Assembly: GCA_016124855.1 (NCBI GenBank)
Contig: WGMX01000023.1
Coordinates: 124,001 to 188,000 of the forward strand
Length of the DNA stretch: 64,000 nucleotides
Source: Anaerolineaceae bacterium
GTDB lineage: Bacteria > Chloroflexota > Anaerolineae > Aggregatilineales > Phototrophicaceae
Direction of reading: 5' to 3'
This document shows positions 55,092-62,776 of the stretch, one piece after another. The notes beneath the pieces are model-generated. The model saw only the letters and a program-made list of their open reading frames with translations. It did not search any database and was not told the origin of the DNA. How positions within the stretch are numbered: position 1 is the stretch's first letter; every line of letters starts with the position of its first letter. The translations under genes were made by a program, and so were the position numbers.

Positions 55092-55117
55092 AGGGTCGCC
55101 TAAATGGCGGCTCTTTT
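55092..55117 (+). terminator. Rho-independent terminator after the cupin gene
   Basis: AGGGTCGCC (55092-55100) pairs with GGCGGCTCT (55106-55114) including two G-U pairs, around TAAAT, and is followed by TTTTATTT. Confidence 0.8.
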
Positions 55118-55235
55118 ATTTCCAACGAGGTTAATAATTCTAGAATCTGACTATCGCCTAAACAGTAAACGCCACTATAATGCATTTTTGTTTAGTGATA
55201 AGTTTTGAAGTTTGTAGAACAAGGTTGACTTTAAT

Positions 55236-56228
55236 TTGCGTATTAGAAGACCCCATCAAATCCAGATTAGTCGAAGTCAGTTCATGCGGCTTCAATCGCC
55301 CTCGTTTTCAAATCAGGTTCCTGTAGGTGTCATGTCAACGGCTAAAACTGTGTATCCTTACTCTGGAAGTAGGGGATTTACACCGGTTTCCAATTTTTAT
55401 CGACACATTAATCATCTGCCGTTTGAAGTCGATACCAATACTTGGCGCTTGAAGATGCATGGGTTGATGAAGCAACCGATGAGTTTTTCGCTGGCTGAAA
55501 TGCTGAAGATGCCGTCGGTAGAAATGCCCTGCACGTTAGCCGCCATCATTAGTACGCCGCAAAATCTATTAATGGGACATGCTTTGTGGAGTGGTATTCG
55601 ATTCAAGCAATTGCTTGATCGTGCCAGTCCTTTTAATGATGCGAAATATGCCCAATTCACGAGCGTGAATGGATACGTTACCTATTTGCCAATTAAGATG
55701 TTGGATCAAGCGATACTGGCTTTGGCGATAAATGGCGAAACACTGCCAGTCGAACAGGGTTATCCGGCACGATTGATTGTTCCGGGTGTGTATGACTACA
55801 AAATGCCAAAGTGGGTTCAGTCAGTTGAGCTCGTCGCTGCGCCAGTCTCAGGCCAATATGAGTCGCGTGGATGGTCAACTGACGGTATCGTTCAAACGAC
55901 ATCCGCACTATTTTCACCGCGGATGCACGAGGTGGTAGATGGAAAAGTGTCATTTAGGGGTATGGCGTTTGCCGGTACAAGAATTATCACCAAGATTGAG
56001 GTGAGTATTGATGATGGAGACTGGATGCCTGTTTCATTTGTTCCAGCCGAAAGTGGTAGCTGGACATGCTGGCAAATTGATTGGCAAGCGCCTGCTCCGG
56101 GGGATTATCTGATAAAAGTCAGGGCTACGGATAGCCATGGTTTTACACAACCAGACGTGACAAATTCGCCAATATTCCCGAATGGCTCCAGTGCTATCCA
56201 CGCTGTTGTTTTCCGCGTTTCCATGTGA
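55236..56228 (+). CDS. Sulfite-oxidase-family molybdopterin-dependent oxidoreductase
   Basis: A protein of about 330 residues. The Moco domain (about 40-210) has FYRHINHLPFEVDTNTWRLK, the Mo-ligand Cys99 in EMPCTLAAIISTP and LIVPGVYDYKMPKWVQSVEL. The C-terminal dimerisation domain (about 215-330) has FRGMAFAGTRIITKIEVSID and DWQAPAPGDYLIKVRATDS. It would oxidise or reduce a small oxyanion or sulfoxide using Mo cofactor. Unlike SorA/MsrP relatives no Tat or Sec signal is visible from TTG 55236. Two Met (55284, 55332) are possible later starts. Upstream is a 119-bp gap after the cupin terminator; the next gene is 20 nt downstream. Confidence 0.88.
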   Translation: MRIRRPHQIQISRSQFMRLQSPSFSNQVPVGVMSTAKTVYPYSGSRGFTPVSNFYRHINHLPFEVDTNTWRLKMHGLMKQPMSFSLAEMLKMPSVEMPCTLAAIISTPQNLLMGHALWSGIRFKQLLDRASPFNDAKYAQFTSVNGYVTYLPIKMLDQAILALAINGETLPVEQGYPARLIVPGVYDYKMPKWVQSVELVAAPVSGQYESRGWSTDGIVQTTSALFSPRMHEVVDGKVSFRGMAFAGTRIITKIEVSIDDGDWMPVSFVPAESGSWTCWQIDWQAPAPGDYLIKVRATDSHGFTQPDVTNSPIFPNGSSAIHAVVFRVSM

Positions 56229-56248
56229 ATTGAGGGTTTTTATTCAGA

Positions 56249-57127
56249 ATGCTTTCTAGACGATCATTTCTTCAATTGGTCGGCGCATCCGTCGCTGCGA
56301 GTACGCTGCGCCCTAATTTTTCCCTGTTTGCGGCTGAGGACAAGTTTTATCAGGGTAGAGCATTAACTACGCTGCCAATTTATTACTCACGGAATTTGAA
56401 TGCGAAACCGACAGCCAACCTGTGGCCGGATGCAATTACACCCATACTCAGTCATGATGATGAGTGGTATCAAGTTCCAAGTGGGTGGGTACGGCGAGAG
56501 GGTTTACAGCCCATTCTGCCGTATGATGCAAAGGCTTATGAGTTTGTAGGGGCGGTTCCGTTTTGGGCGGAAGTGGCTGCTCCAGTCGCTCCAGTACGGG
56601 CTTTTTGTGCGGCTGACGCGCCTTTAGTGGCACGTATTGGACATGGTGGGGTATCACGAGTAATTGATGCGCTGCCGGGTGAGCCAAACGGCTGGTATGG
56701 GATTGCTGACCAACAAGGTGAGTTATTAGGGTGGACGCAGGGCGTATTCTGGCGACCGGTGAATGCGGAAAAAAACATTGGCGATGATCATAGGCTAAGC
56801 GTAGATCGTGAGCGGGGTCTGATGAGTGCTTATGAGGGAACAAAAGTTGTTCTCGAAGTTCCGTTTTCGGCGGGTTCTGGATTGCAGGCAGGCAATTTTG
56901 CAACCCAATACGGTGTTATTGGTGGAGTATCGTGGCAAGCCAATAAACGATATGAAGGTATTGGATGGCAGACACTTTTTGGTGAAGGGCAAATGATCGG
57001 CGGGGTTTATTGGCACAATCAGTTTGGACATCCTATTCATGATGGGCCAGCAGTGCAGACCACACCATTGGTCGCACGATGGTTGTATGGTTGGTTGGGT
57101 GAGGAAGCTCATATTGTGGTTAAGTAA
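56249..57127 (+). CDS. Tat-exported YkuD-like protein lacking catalytic Cys/His
   Basis: A 292-residue protein. The N-terminal LSRRSFLQLVGASVAASTL is a Tat signal (twin Arg). The C-terminal third aligns with L,D-transpeptidases: GGVYWHNQFGHPIHDGPAV and LVARWLYGWLGEEA (about 251-285) correspond to the usual H-G-T-Y-W-H-N-x-F-G-x-x-x-S-H-G-C-V pattern, but the first His is Gly and S-H-G-C is I-H-D-G. Transpeptidation is therefore not expected. An upstream SH3-like region (about 60-95; DEWYQVPSGWVRREG) may bind peptide or wall. It is 20 nt after the molybdoenzyme, so it may be a partner or chaperone of it. Confidence 0.78.
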   Translation: MLSRRSFLQLVGASVAASTLRPNFSLFAAEDKFYQGRALTTLPIYYSRNLNAKPTANLWPDAITPILSHDDEWYQVPSGWVRREGLQPILPYDAKAYEFVGAVPFWAEVAAPVAPVRAFCAADAPLVARIGHGGVSRVIDALPGEPNGWYGIADQQGELLGWTQGVFWRPVNAEKNIGDDHRLSVDRERGLMSAYEGTKVVLEVPFSAGSGLQAGNFATQYGVIGGVSWQANKRYEGIGWQTLFGEGQMIGGVYWHNQFGHPIHDGPAVQTTPLVARWLYGWLGEEAHIVVK

Positions 57128-57213
57128 TTAGGGTTTCTAATGTAATAAACGTGCAAGAAATGGATTCTATAGTTAAGTTATGGAGCAAGTTTGGATTGTG
57201 AAGGGAATTGGTC

Positions 57214-58839
57214 GTGAACGTTGATAATATCTCGTTCGGGTTAGCACTTCTGGTTGGAATTATTTCGTTTCTTTCGCCCTGTGTGCTGCCATTAGTCCCA
57301 GCTTATATTGGTTATATGGGTGGGAGACTTACCAACAAAGTTGCAAGTCAAGTAACTGTTGGGGCTAATGGTCAAGCAGTTGCCCAAGTGACGGGGCGAA
57401 ACCGATTTACGATTGCTTTACACGGATTGTTTTTTGTTCTCGGCTTCTCATTTGTTTTTGTGACGATTGGATTGCTCTCGACAGCATTTGTGCAGCAAAT
57501 TGGCGGGCGTAATATCAATTTAGTCACGGGGATAATCGGGCGTTTGGGTGGCGTGCTGATCATTTTCTTTGGATTGCACTTCATGGGTGTGCTGCCTAAA
57601 TATTTAAATCATTTGTTGACTGACAAGAAACTCTTGGGAGATCGATTGTTTAGTTCCGGAATGGCATTAGTAGGCGTAGTGTTTATTTTGTGGGGATTTA
57701 CTGGCGGATTATTGCCGTCCGTCTATAACACTATAGAAACTACAGCCGGTACTGTTATGCAACTCAACTGGCCGACGCTTGTTGCATTAACGTTGGTGGT
57801 GGTTTATTTGTTGTGGTTGTTCTTAAGCGGGGCATTTTTTAAGCCGTCTGACTTTTGGAGCAGCGTGATTATTCGCCTTCAAAATATCCTTTATACCGAT
57901 ACACGCCGACAGATGACGACCCGTGGCGAAGGATATGCGGGATCGGCAATTATGGGAGTTATTTTTTCGGCGGGATGGACTCCATGCATTGGCCCGCTTT
58001 ATGGAGCGGTGTTAACTTATTCGGCTAATACAGGTGATGTGGCACGGGCTGCACCTCTGCTGGCAGCTTATTCGCTGGGTTTAGGTATACCGTTTCTGCT
58101 AACGGCGCTGCTGCTTGACAATGCGCAAGGGATACTTCGACGCTTACAACGGCGTATGCATACTATTGAATTAGTTAGCGGTGCGTTCTTGATTTTGATA
58201 GGTGTCTTGGTTGCCAGTGGTCAACTCCAGAGTTTGAGCCAGTACCTGCAAGGGCAATATTCAGAGTTTTCGATTGATTTGGAGACTCAGGTTGTGAGTT
58301 CAATCAGTGGGAGTTCGGCAACTGCCGTTCCAACGGAAGCAGCTGAACCAACGCCAGCTAGCGTGTTAAACAGTATCGCCGGAGCGGCGGCAGCAAGTAC
58401 AGGCCCCGTGTCGGGAACGAATATCGGTAATGTTGCTCCGAATTTTGAGGCATTCACCGATGCCGGAAAAGCCGTTAAACTGTCCGATTTTCAGGGGCAG
58501 GTGGTGGTGCTGAATTTTTGGGCGACGTGGTGTGAACCCTGTAAGATCGAGATGCCAGAATTCGAAAAGGCTTACCAAGCAAACGGCAAGAATAATTTCA
58601 CTGTACTAGCTGTTAATAATTCGGAGTCGCTGGACAAAGTGACAGCATTCCGTGAGCAGTTCAAATTGACTTTCCCGATGGTGATGGATGAAAAAGGCGA
58701 CTTGCAACGGCAGTATGGGGTGGTGAGTTACCCCAGTACCTATGTGTTGGATAAGCAGGGTGTGATTATCGCCAAGCAGTTTGGGCCGATGACCGGGGAA
58801 CAAATTGATACTTTAATCAGCAGGGCGTTAAAGTCTTAG
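57214..58839 (+). CDS. ccdA: CcdA (DsbD-type) membrane reductase fused to thioredoxin domain
   Basis: A 541-residue protein. Residues 1-330 are the CcdA electron-transfer membrane domain, with ISFLSPCVLPLVPAYIGYMGG (Cys about 19) and FSAGWTPCIGPLYGAVL (Cys about 257). A Ser/Ala/Pro linker (about 360-395) is followed by a TlpA-like thioredoxin domain with NFWATWCEPCKIEMPEFEK (about 430-448). It moves thiol electrons across the membrane and hands them to a fused extracytoplasmic thioredoxin. GTG 57214 is chosen because AAGGG lies 8 nt upstream; TTG 57208 is too close to it. A second TlpA gene follows with no gap. Confidence 0.92.
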   Translation: MNVDNISFGLALLVGIISFLSPCVLPLVPAYIGYMGGRLTNKVASQVTVGANGQAVAQVTGRNRFTIALHGLFFVLGFSFVFVTIGLLSTAFVQQIGGRNINLVTGIIGRLGGVLIIFFGLHFMGVLPKYLNHLLTDKKLLGDRLFSSGMALVGVVFILWGFTGGLLPSVYNTIETTAGTVMQLNWPTLVALTLVVVYLLWLFLSGAFFKPSDFWSSVIIRLQNILYTDTRRQMTTRGEGYAGSAIMGVIFSAGWTPCIGPLYGAVLTYSANTGDVARAAPLLAAYSLGLGIPFLLTALLLDNAQGILRRLQRRMHTIELVSGAFLILIGVLVASGQLQSLSQYLQGQYSEFSIDLETQVVSSISGSSATAVPTEAAEPTPASVLNSIAGAAAASTGPVSGTNIGNVAPNFEAFTDAGKAVKLSDFQGQVVVLNFWATWCEPCKIEMPEFEKAYQANGKNNFTVLAVNNSESLDKVTAFREQFKLTFPMVMDEKGDLQRQYGVVSYPSTYVLDKQGVIIAKQFGPMTGEQIDTLISRALKS

Positions 58840-59400
58840 GTGAAGCCGCTAAGCCGCTTAATATTGTTTGTCGGGGCTGTGATCTGCTTGATCGCAGCCT
58901 TTTTTGTTGTGTGGAATGCCGGACTACCTGATCGGGCAACTTATACAGGATTTATTTCGGCAGAGGAAGAATATGCGCCGGAATTAAACGCCGTAGCGCC
59001 ACCTTTTGAGGCCAAAACTTTAGCCGGTAATTCCATTCGATTAGCGGATTTACGGGGGAAGGTGGTACTCATCAACTTTTGGGCGACATGGTGTGAACCC
59101 TGTAAAGCCGAAATGCCCGATTTGCAGGCGATTTATGAACGGTATCATGGAAGAGGGCTTCGCGTTTTAGGTGTTAATTTGGGAGAGGATAGAGCTGAAG
59201 TTCAGAGATGGGTTACTCAGCTCGGGTTGACGTTCGATATTGTGATGGATGACGGGCAGCGAATTGCTTCCCTGTATCAATTGAGAGGGCAACCATCGAG
59301 TTATTTGGTGGCGCAAGATGGAGTAATTACACAAATTTATTATGGCCCGACGATTCGGCAGAGTTTGGATGCAGCGATAGCGCCGCTGCTGCCATCCTGA
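58840..59400 (+). CDS. TlpA-like membrane-anchored thioredoxin
   Basis: A 186-residue protein with one N-terminal signal-anchor helix (residues 6-26), then a TlpA/ResA-like fold with LINFWATWCEPCKAEMPDLQ (redox Cys at about 83 and 86) and GQPSSYLVAQDGVI (cis-Pro). It likely receives electrons from the upstream CcdA and reduces cytochrome-c or other extracytoplasmic disulfides. GTG start directly after the upstream stop codon. Confidence 0.9.
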   Translation: MKPLSRLILFVGAVICLIAAFFVVWNAGLPDRATYTGFISAEEEYAPELNAVAPPFEAKTLAGNSIRLADLRGKVVLINFWATWCEPCKAEMPDLQAIYERYHGRGLRVLGVNLGEDRAEVQRWVTQLGLTFDIVMDDGQRIASLYQLRGQPSSYLVAQDGVITQIYYGPTIRQSLDAAIAPLLPS

Positions 59401-59527
59401 TACACTTGGGTGTGCAAGTCCAACAGTTGAGTAATTGGAAGCGTTATCAGACCCTTCCCTACGATAAAATGCGAAATAATTTCTAGGGTAAATTTGCCAG
59501 CGGCACATCCCTACAGATAGGTTATTT

Positions 59528-60334
59528 ATGAGCGCAATGACACCACTAAACAATAAGCCAGTAGCACTGCGGTTGAATTTATGGTTGTTAAGAGTGACGC
59601 GAAACTGGTTACGGATTGTACTGGCACTATTGATCATCTATTCGAGTCTGCCGGTGATCGCGCCGACGTTGATGAAAATGGGTTTAACTGGACCGGCGAA
59701 TGTGATTTACTCCATGTACAGCGTTGTTTGCCACCAATTTGCTTTCCGGTCGATTTTTCTTTATGGCGAGCAACCGATGTATCCGCGATACAATACGGGC
59801 AGCTCATTAAAGCCATTTGAGTCGTTTGTGAAGAATTTGCCGGAGTTTGCGCCTGATCGTGTGCTGCCGTTTCCTTATGGGCCGGTGGGCGATATATACG
59901 CGTTTACGGGTGGGTTTCAAGGGGCAGCGCGGGAGTTCCGGGGCAATGAAGAAATGGGCTATAAGATGACGCTTTGCGCCCGCGACATCGGAATTTATTG
60001 GGCGCTGACGGCAGGCGCTTTTATATACACTATTCCAGTGGTGCGGCGACGACTGCGTCCAATTCCGATTTATATTTATGTAATTTTGGGGCTGGCACCG
60101 ATTGGGATTGATGGGTTGAGTCAACTGCTGGGGTATCCGCCTTTCAATTGGTGGCCAGCGCGTGAGACACTGCCGGCGTTTCGGATTGTGACCGGTGTAC
60201 TTTTCGGGTTGATGAATGCATGGTTGGGACTGCCTTATCTGAATTTGTCGATGCAAGAGACACGGGAGCAGATTGAGAGCAAGCTGAAGCGGGCGGGATT
60301 TGGAGACAAGTTACAAGTTTCAAGTCGCAAGTGA
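59528..60334 (+). CDS. DUF2085 family membrane protein
   Basis: A 268-residue protein with about four helices. The DUF2085 signature YSVVCHQFAFRSIFLYGEQP (C-H-Q...R-S) and MTLCARDIGIYWALTAGAF are both seen, with Cys and His that could bind a metal. The function is unknown. It lies 127 bp after the TlpA gene, and a GATAAA sequence near 59463 could be a -10. Its C-terminal helix is amphipathic and charged (TREQIESKLKRAGF). Confidence 0.85.
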   Translation: MSAMTPLNNKPVALRLNLWLLRVTRNWLRIVLALLIIYSSLPVIAPTLMKMGLTGPANVIYSMYSVVCHQFAFRSIFLYGEQPMYPRYNTGSSLKPFESFVKNLPEFAPDRVLPFPYGPVGDIYAFTGGFQGAAREFRGNEEMGYKMTLCARDIGIYWALTAGAFIYTIPVVRRRLRPIPIYIYVILGLAPIGIDGLSQLLGYPPFNWWPARETLPAFRIVTGVLFGLMNAWLGLPYLNLSMQETREQIESKLKRAGFGDKLQVSSRK

Positions 60335-60400
60335 CAAGAAGTTATAAAGCTTTAGTGGATAGCTACTCGGATAGTCGCCAGCGAAAGAGTTCATGCGAAA

Positions 60401-60566
60401 GATTCGCAAATTTCGCAGATTGTGCAATATATCCGCTGAAATGACAGGCGGATATGAGGGAGCAAGGCGCTGAATTGACATTTTGTGTCGGCGGGATGCT
60501 CGGCTGAAGGCGCTGAAACGGCGCACTTGCAGCGGATGGCTCGGTCAATGCCGCCGCTGTGCAGTT
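60401..60566 (-). repeat. 166-bp dispersed intergenic repeat, copy C (inverted)
   Basis: The reverse complement aligns with copies A and B end to end: AACTGCACAGCGGCGGCATT at its 5' end, then CCGCTGCAAGTGCGCCGTTTC, ACACAAAATGTCAATTC, CTTGCTCCCTCA and finally CTGCGAAATTTGCGAATC. It fills most of the 280-bp gap between the convergent DUF2085 and DUF1963 genes; the rest of the gap holds nothing recognised. Confidence 0.87.
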
Positions 60567-60614
60567 TGTGCATTTCGTTGGCAGATATGAGGGAGTAAGT
60601 CGCAGATAGAACCG

Positions 60615-61460
60615 TTAGTAACATTGCATGATTGCCCATGTTTTGTCGAATATTTTGTTTTGTAAGTCCTGTTTTCTTATCCAAAAGTAGACCATACCCG
60701 CGTCTCCCCACTCGACTTTTAGATTATTATCACAATCGATTTGAAATAATAGCTGCCAATCTTTTGCTTCTTCGATCACTTCCGGTGTGTGGGTTGCTTG
60801 CCATTCAAGGATTTTAGATTCTTTGACGCATTCAAGGCGCATATCGTTTTGAATTTGATAGGGTGTTCCGAGAAGATGATTGTTGGGGTGTGGTTCCCAC
60901 CGATACATTATGTGCCAATATAGATTTTCTTGTTTTTTGTCCCATACTGTACGAAGATGTTCCCACCCTTGTTCGTAGTGCGGCGTATTTACTGTCTGTT
61001 CGAGTATTACTTTGCAAGCGGGTAAGGCTTCAATGGGGAAGATCGCTCCTGACTGCTTGGGGTGGATATGTCGGATAAGAGGCGTGGTCTCATCATCAAT
61101 AAATACGACTTGACGCGCTTCTTGGTCTTCACGGCTCCCGCCATAAACGCCGGATGCCTCATAGAAGAAATAGAGCATCCCTGTTCGAGGAAGTTCACGA
61201 TTGATGTCGTAAGGAGTTACTTCAGACAGGCGGAACTGACTGATAAATGTTAGTGGAAATTCTTTATATTTTGGCCATACGAAACCTTTGGGGAGATCGG
61301 GATTGCCTCCCATTTTAGTGTGACCGACTGGTATCTCGTTCTCATCCCCGACCTGCTGGGTTGTGACAGAAATACCATTGCGTGCAAGACTTAACAGGTC
61401 ATTCCGAAATTGGCTCATTCCATTGCTTTCAATGAGTTGAATGTATTGTTCTTCGGTCAC
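60615..61460 (-). CDS. YwqG/DUF1963 family protein
   Basis: A 281-residue soluble protein. DUF1963 signatures: TKMGGNPDLPKGFVWPKY, LTFISQFRLSEV and PRTGMLYFFYEASG. The C-terminus has the expected FQIDCDNNLKVEWGDAGMVYFWI. Biochemistry is unknown; members are common in cell-wall or toxin-immunity-like settings but no partner is seen here. It is 33 nt downstream of the radical SAM gene on the same strand. Confidence 0.9.
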   Translation of the reverse strand: MTEEQYIQLIESNGMSQFRNDLLSLARNGISVTTQQVGDENEIPVGHTKMGGNPDLPKGFVWPKYKEFPLTFISQFRLSEVTPYDINRELPRTGMLYFFYEASGVYGGSREDQEARQVVFIDDETTPLIRHIHPKQSGAIFPIEALPACKVILEQTVNTPHYEQGWEHLRTVWDKKQENLYWHIMYRWEPHPNNHLLGTPYQIQNDMRLECVKESKILEWQATHTPEVIEEAKDWQLLFQIDCDNNLKVEWGDAGMVYFWIRKQDLQNKIFDKTWAIMQCY

Positions 61461-61493
61461 GCTTCATTTCCCTTATGTATAGGTAATTAGATA

Positions 61494-62639
61494 CTAGAAC
61501 AGAGACAATTGAACAGCGGGTTGATGACCATCGAGCAAGATATAAGGTGCGGCTTGTTCGGGTGCACGGATATTGAGCGCACGAAGATGAGACAAGTCGG
61601 TGAGATGACCGGTGCGACGTGCTTTGAGAATGCTATCGGCGGCTTTGGGACCGAAGCCGGGAATACGCAAGAGTTGTTCGCGGGTGGCATGCATGATCTC
61701 GATAGGGGCGTGACGTAGATGTTGTTCTGCCCATGCCTTTTTCGGATCGGTGTCGAGGCGGAGATTGCCAGATGATTCGAAGGGAAGTTCTTCGACACTC
61801 CAGCCATAATCACGAAGCAAAAAGCTCGACTGATAAAGGCGAAACTCGCGAACGGGCAAGGTTGAGGGCAAGTTCTCGAAGGGTGTATCGGTGACAGGAT
61901 GAAACGCCGAGTAATAAGCCCGACTGATGCCCATTTGGGTGTAAAGGCGTTCACTGAGGGAAAGCAGCTCGACATCGGTATCGCCGACTGCGCCGACTAC
62001 AAACTGAGTGACAGTGCTGGCACGGATACCGGATTGACGAATTTGATGCGCCCATGCAAGGCGCTGCAAAAGTTCGTTGTTGAAGTCCTTTTTGGGCGCG
62101 AGGGCGGTCAACCGATCTTGGGTTGGGCCTTCGAGATTGATGGATACGCGGTCTGCAAGCTGCATGGCTCTATAGAGCTGATCGTACTCGGCGCCGGGCA
62201 TGATCTTGAGGTGAACATAACCTTTGTAATGATATTTGCGGCGGATGATTTCGATGGTATCGAGGATTTTGTCCTGCGAGGTGACGCTGCCTTTGATAAT
62301 GCCGGAGGATAGGAAAATGCCATCTACAACTTTGGCATGTTGAAGCTGATCGAATGAGGCTGCCATTTCATCCGGCTTGAAGGTAACACGCTGAGTTTTG
62401 CCACGTCCGGCACGGAAAGGGCAGTAGTGACAGTTACGTTCGCAGGCAGTGGTCATCATGGTTTTCATGATGGCTTTAGAGCCCCTAGGTGTAGAAACGT
62501 TAGTGACACAGGGTAAATTGTGCGGCAGACGTTTATGAGCACGTTCCACTTGGGGCTGATTGCCAGCCGGTTCGAAGGCAGTCGTATCCCCCGCGATTTG
62601 CAGCTTTTCGAGCGTGGTAGGCGTAGAAATAATGTTCAT
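61494..62639 (-). CDS. Putative DNA modification/repair radical SAM protein
   Basis: A 381-residue radical SAM enzyme with the 4Fe-4S motif C66-ERN-C70-HY-C73 (CX3CX2C) and GIFLSSGIIKG near 105. The C-terminal helix-hairpin-helix RIPGFGPKAADSILKARRTG (about 322-341) fits a DNA-binding role. It matches the group named putative DNA modification/repair radical SAM (TIGR03916-like), which is often paired with a DUF4130 uracil-DNA-glycosylase-like protein; that partner is not adjacent. A strong promoter with a LexA-like box precedes it. Confidence 0.9.
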   Translation of the reverse strand: MNIISTPTTLEKLQIAGDTTAFEPAGNQPQVERAHKRLPHNLPCVTNVSTPRGSKAIMKTMMTTACERNCHYCPFRAGRGKTQRVTFKPDEMAASFDQLQHAKVVDGIFLSSGIIKGSVTSQDKILDTIEIIRRKYHYKGYVHLKIMPGAEYDQLYRAMQLADRVSINLEGPTQDRLTALAPKKDFNNELLQRLAWAHQIRQSGIRASTVTQFVVGAVGDTDVELLSLSERLYTQMGISRAYYSAFHPVTDTPFENLPSTLPVREFRLYQSSFLLRDYGWSVEELPFESSGNLRLDTDPKKAWAEQHLRHAPIEIMHATREQLLRIPGFGPKAADSILKARRTGHLTDLSHLRALNIRAPEQAAPYILLDGHQPAVQLSLF

Positions 62640-62645
62640 ATTTAT

Positions 62646-62674
62646 AGTATATGAACTTTTGTTCTGTTTGGCAA
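62646..62674 (-). promoter_or_regulatory. Near-consensus, leaderless promoter with GAAC-N4-GTTC operator
   Basis: Read on the minus strand: -35 TTGCCA (62669-62674), 17-nt spacer, -10 TATACT (62646-62651), then ATAAAT and the ATG of the radical SAM gene at 62639. The spacer contains the perfect dyad GAAC-AAAA-GTTC (62653-62664), the Gram-positive LexA/SOS-box form. The -10 is only 6 nt from ATG, so the mRNA would be leaderless. The fit to a promoter is strong; LexA binding is inferred. Confidence 0.75.
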
Positions 62675-62721
62675 GTTAGGGTTTTCAAATTATTGGTCTA
62701 AGTCCAAAGCCTGCTCGTTAT

Positions 62722-62745
62722 ATGAAAACGTGGGTATATTTTCAT
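62722..62745. promoter_or_regulatory. Inverted repeat upstream of the aldo/keto reductase gene
   Basis: ATGAAAA (62722-62728) and TTTTCAT (62739-62745) form a perfect 7-bp dyad, 32 nt before the start codon at 62777. It could be an operator; the regulator is unknown. Confidence 0.35.
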
Positions 62746-62776
62746 GGTGTAAGTCTTATAGAGAGGAATTATCGCT

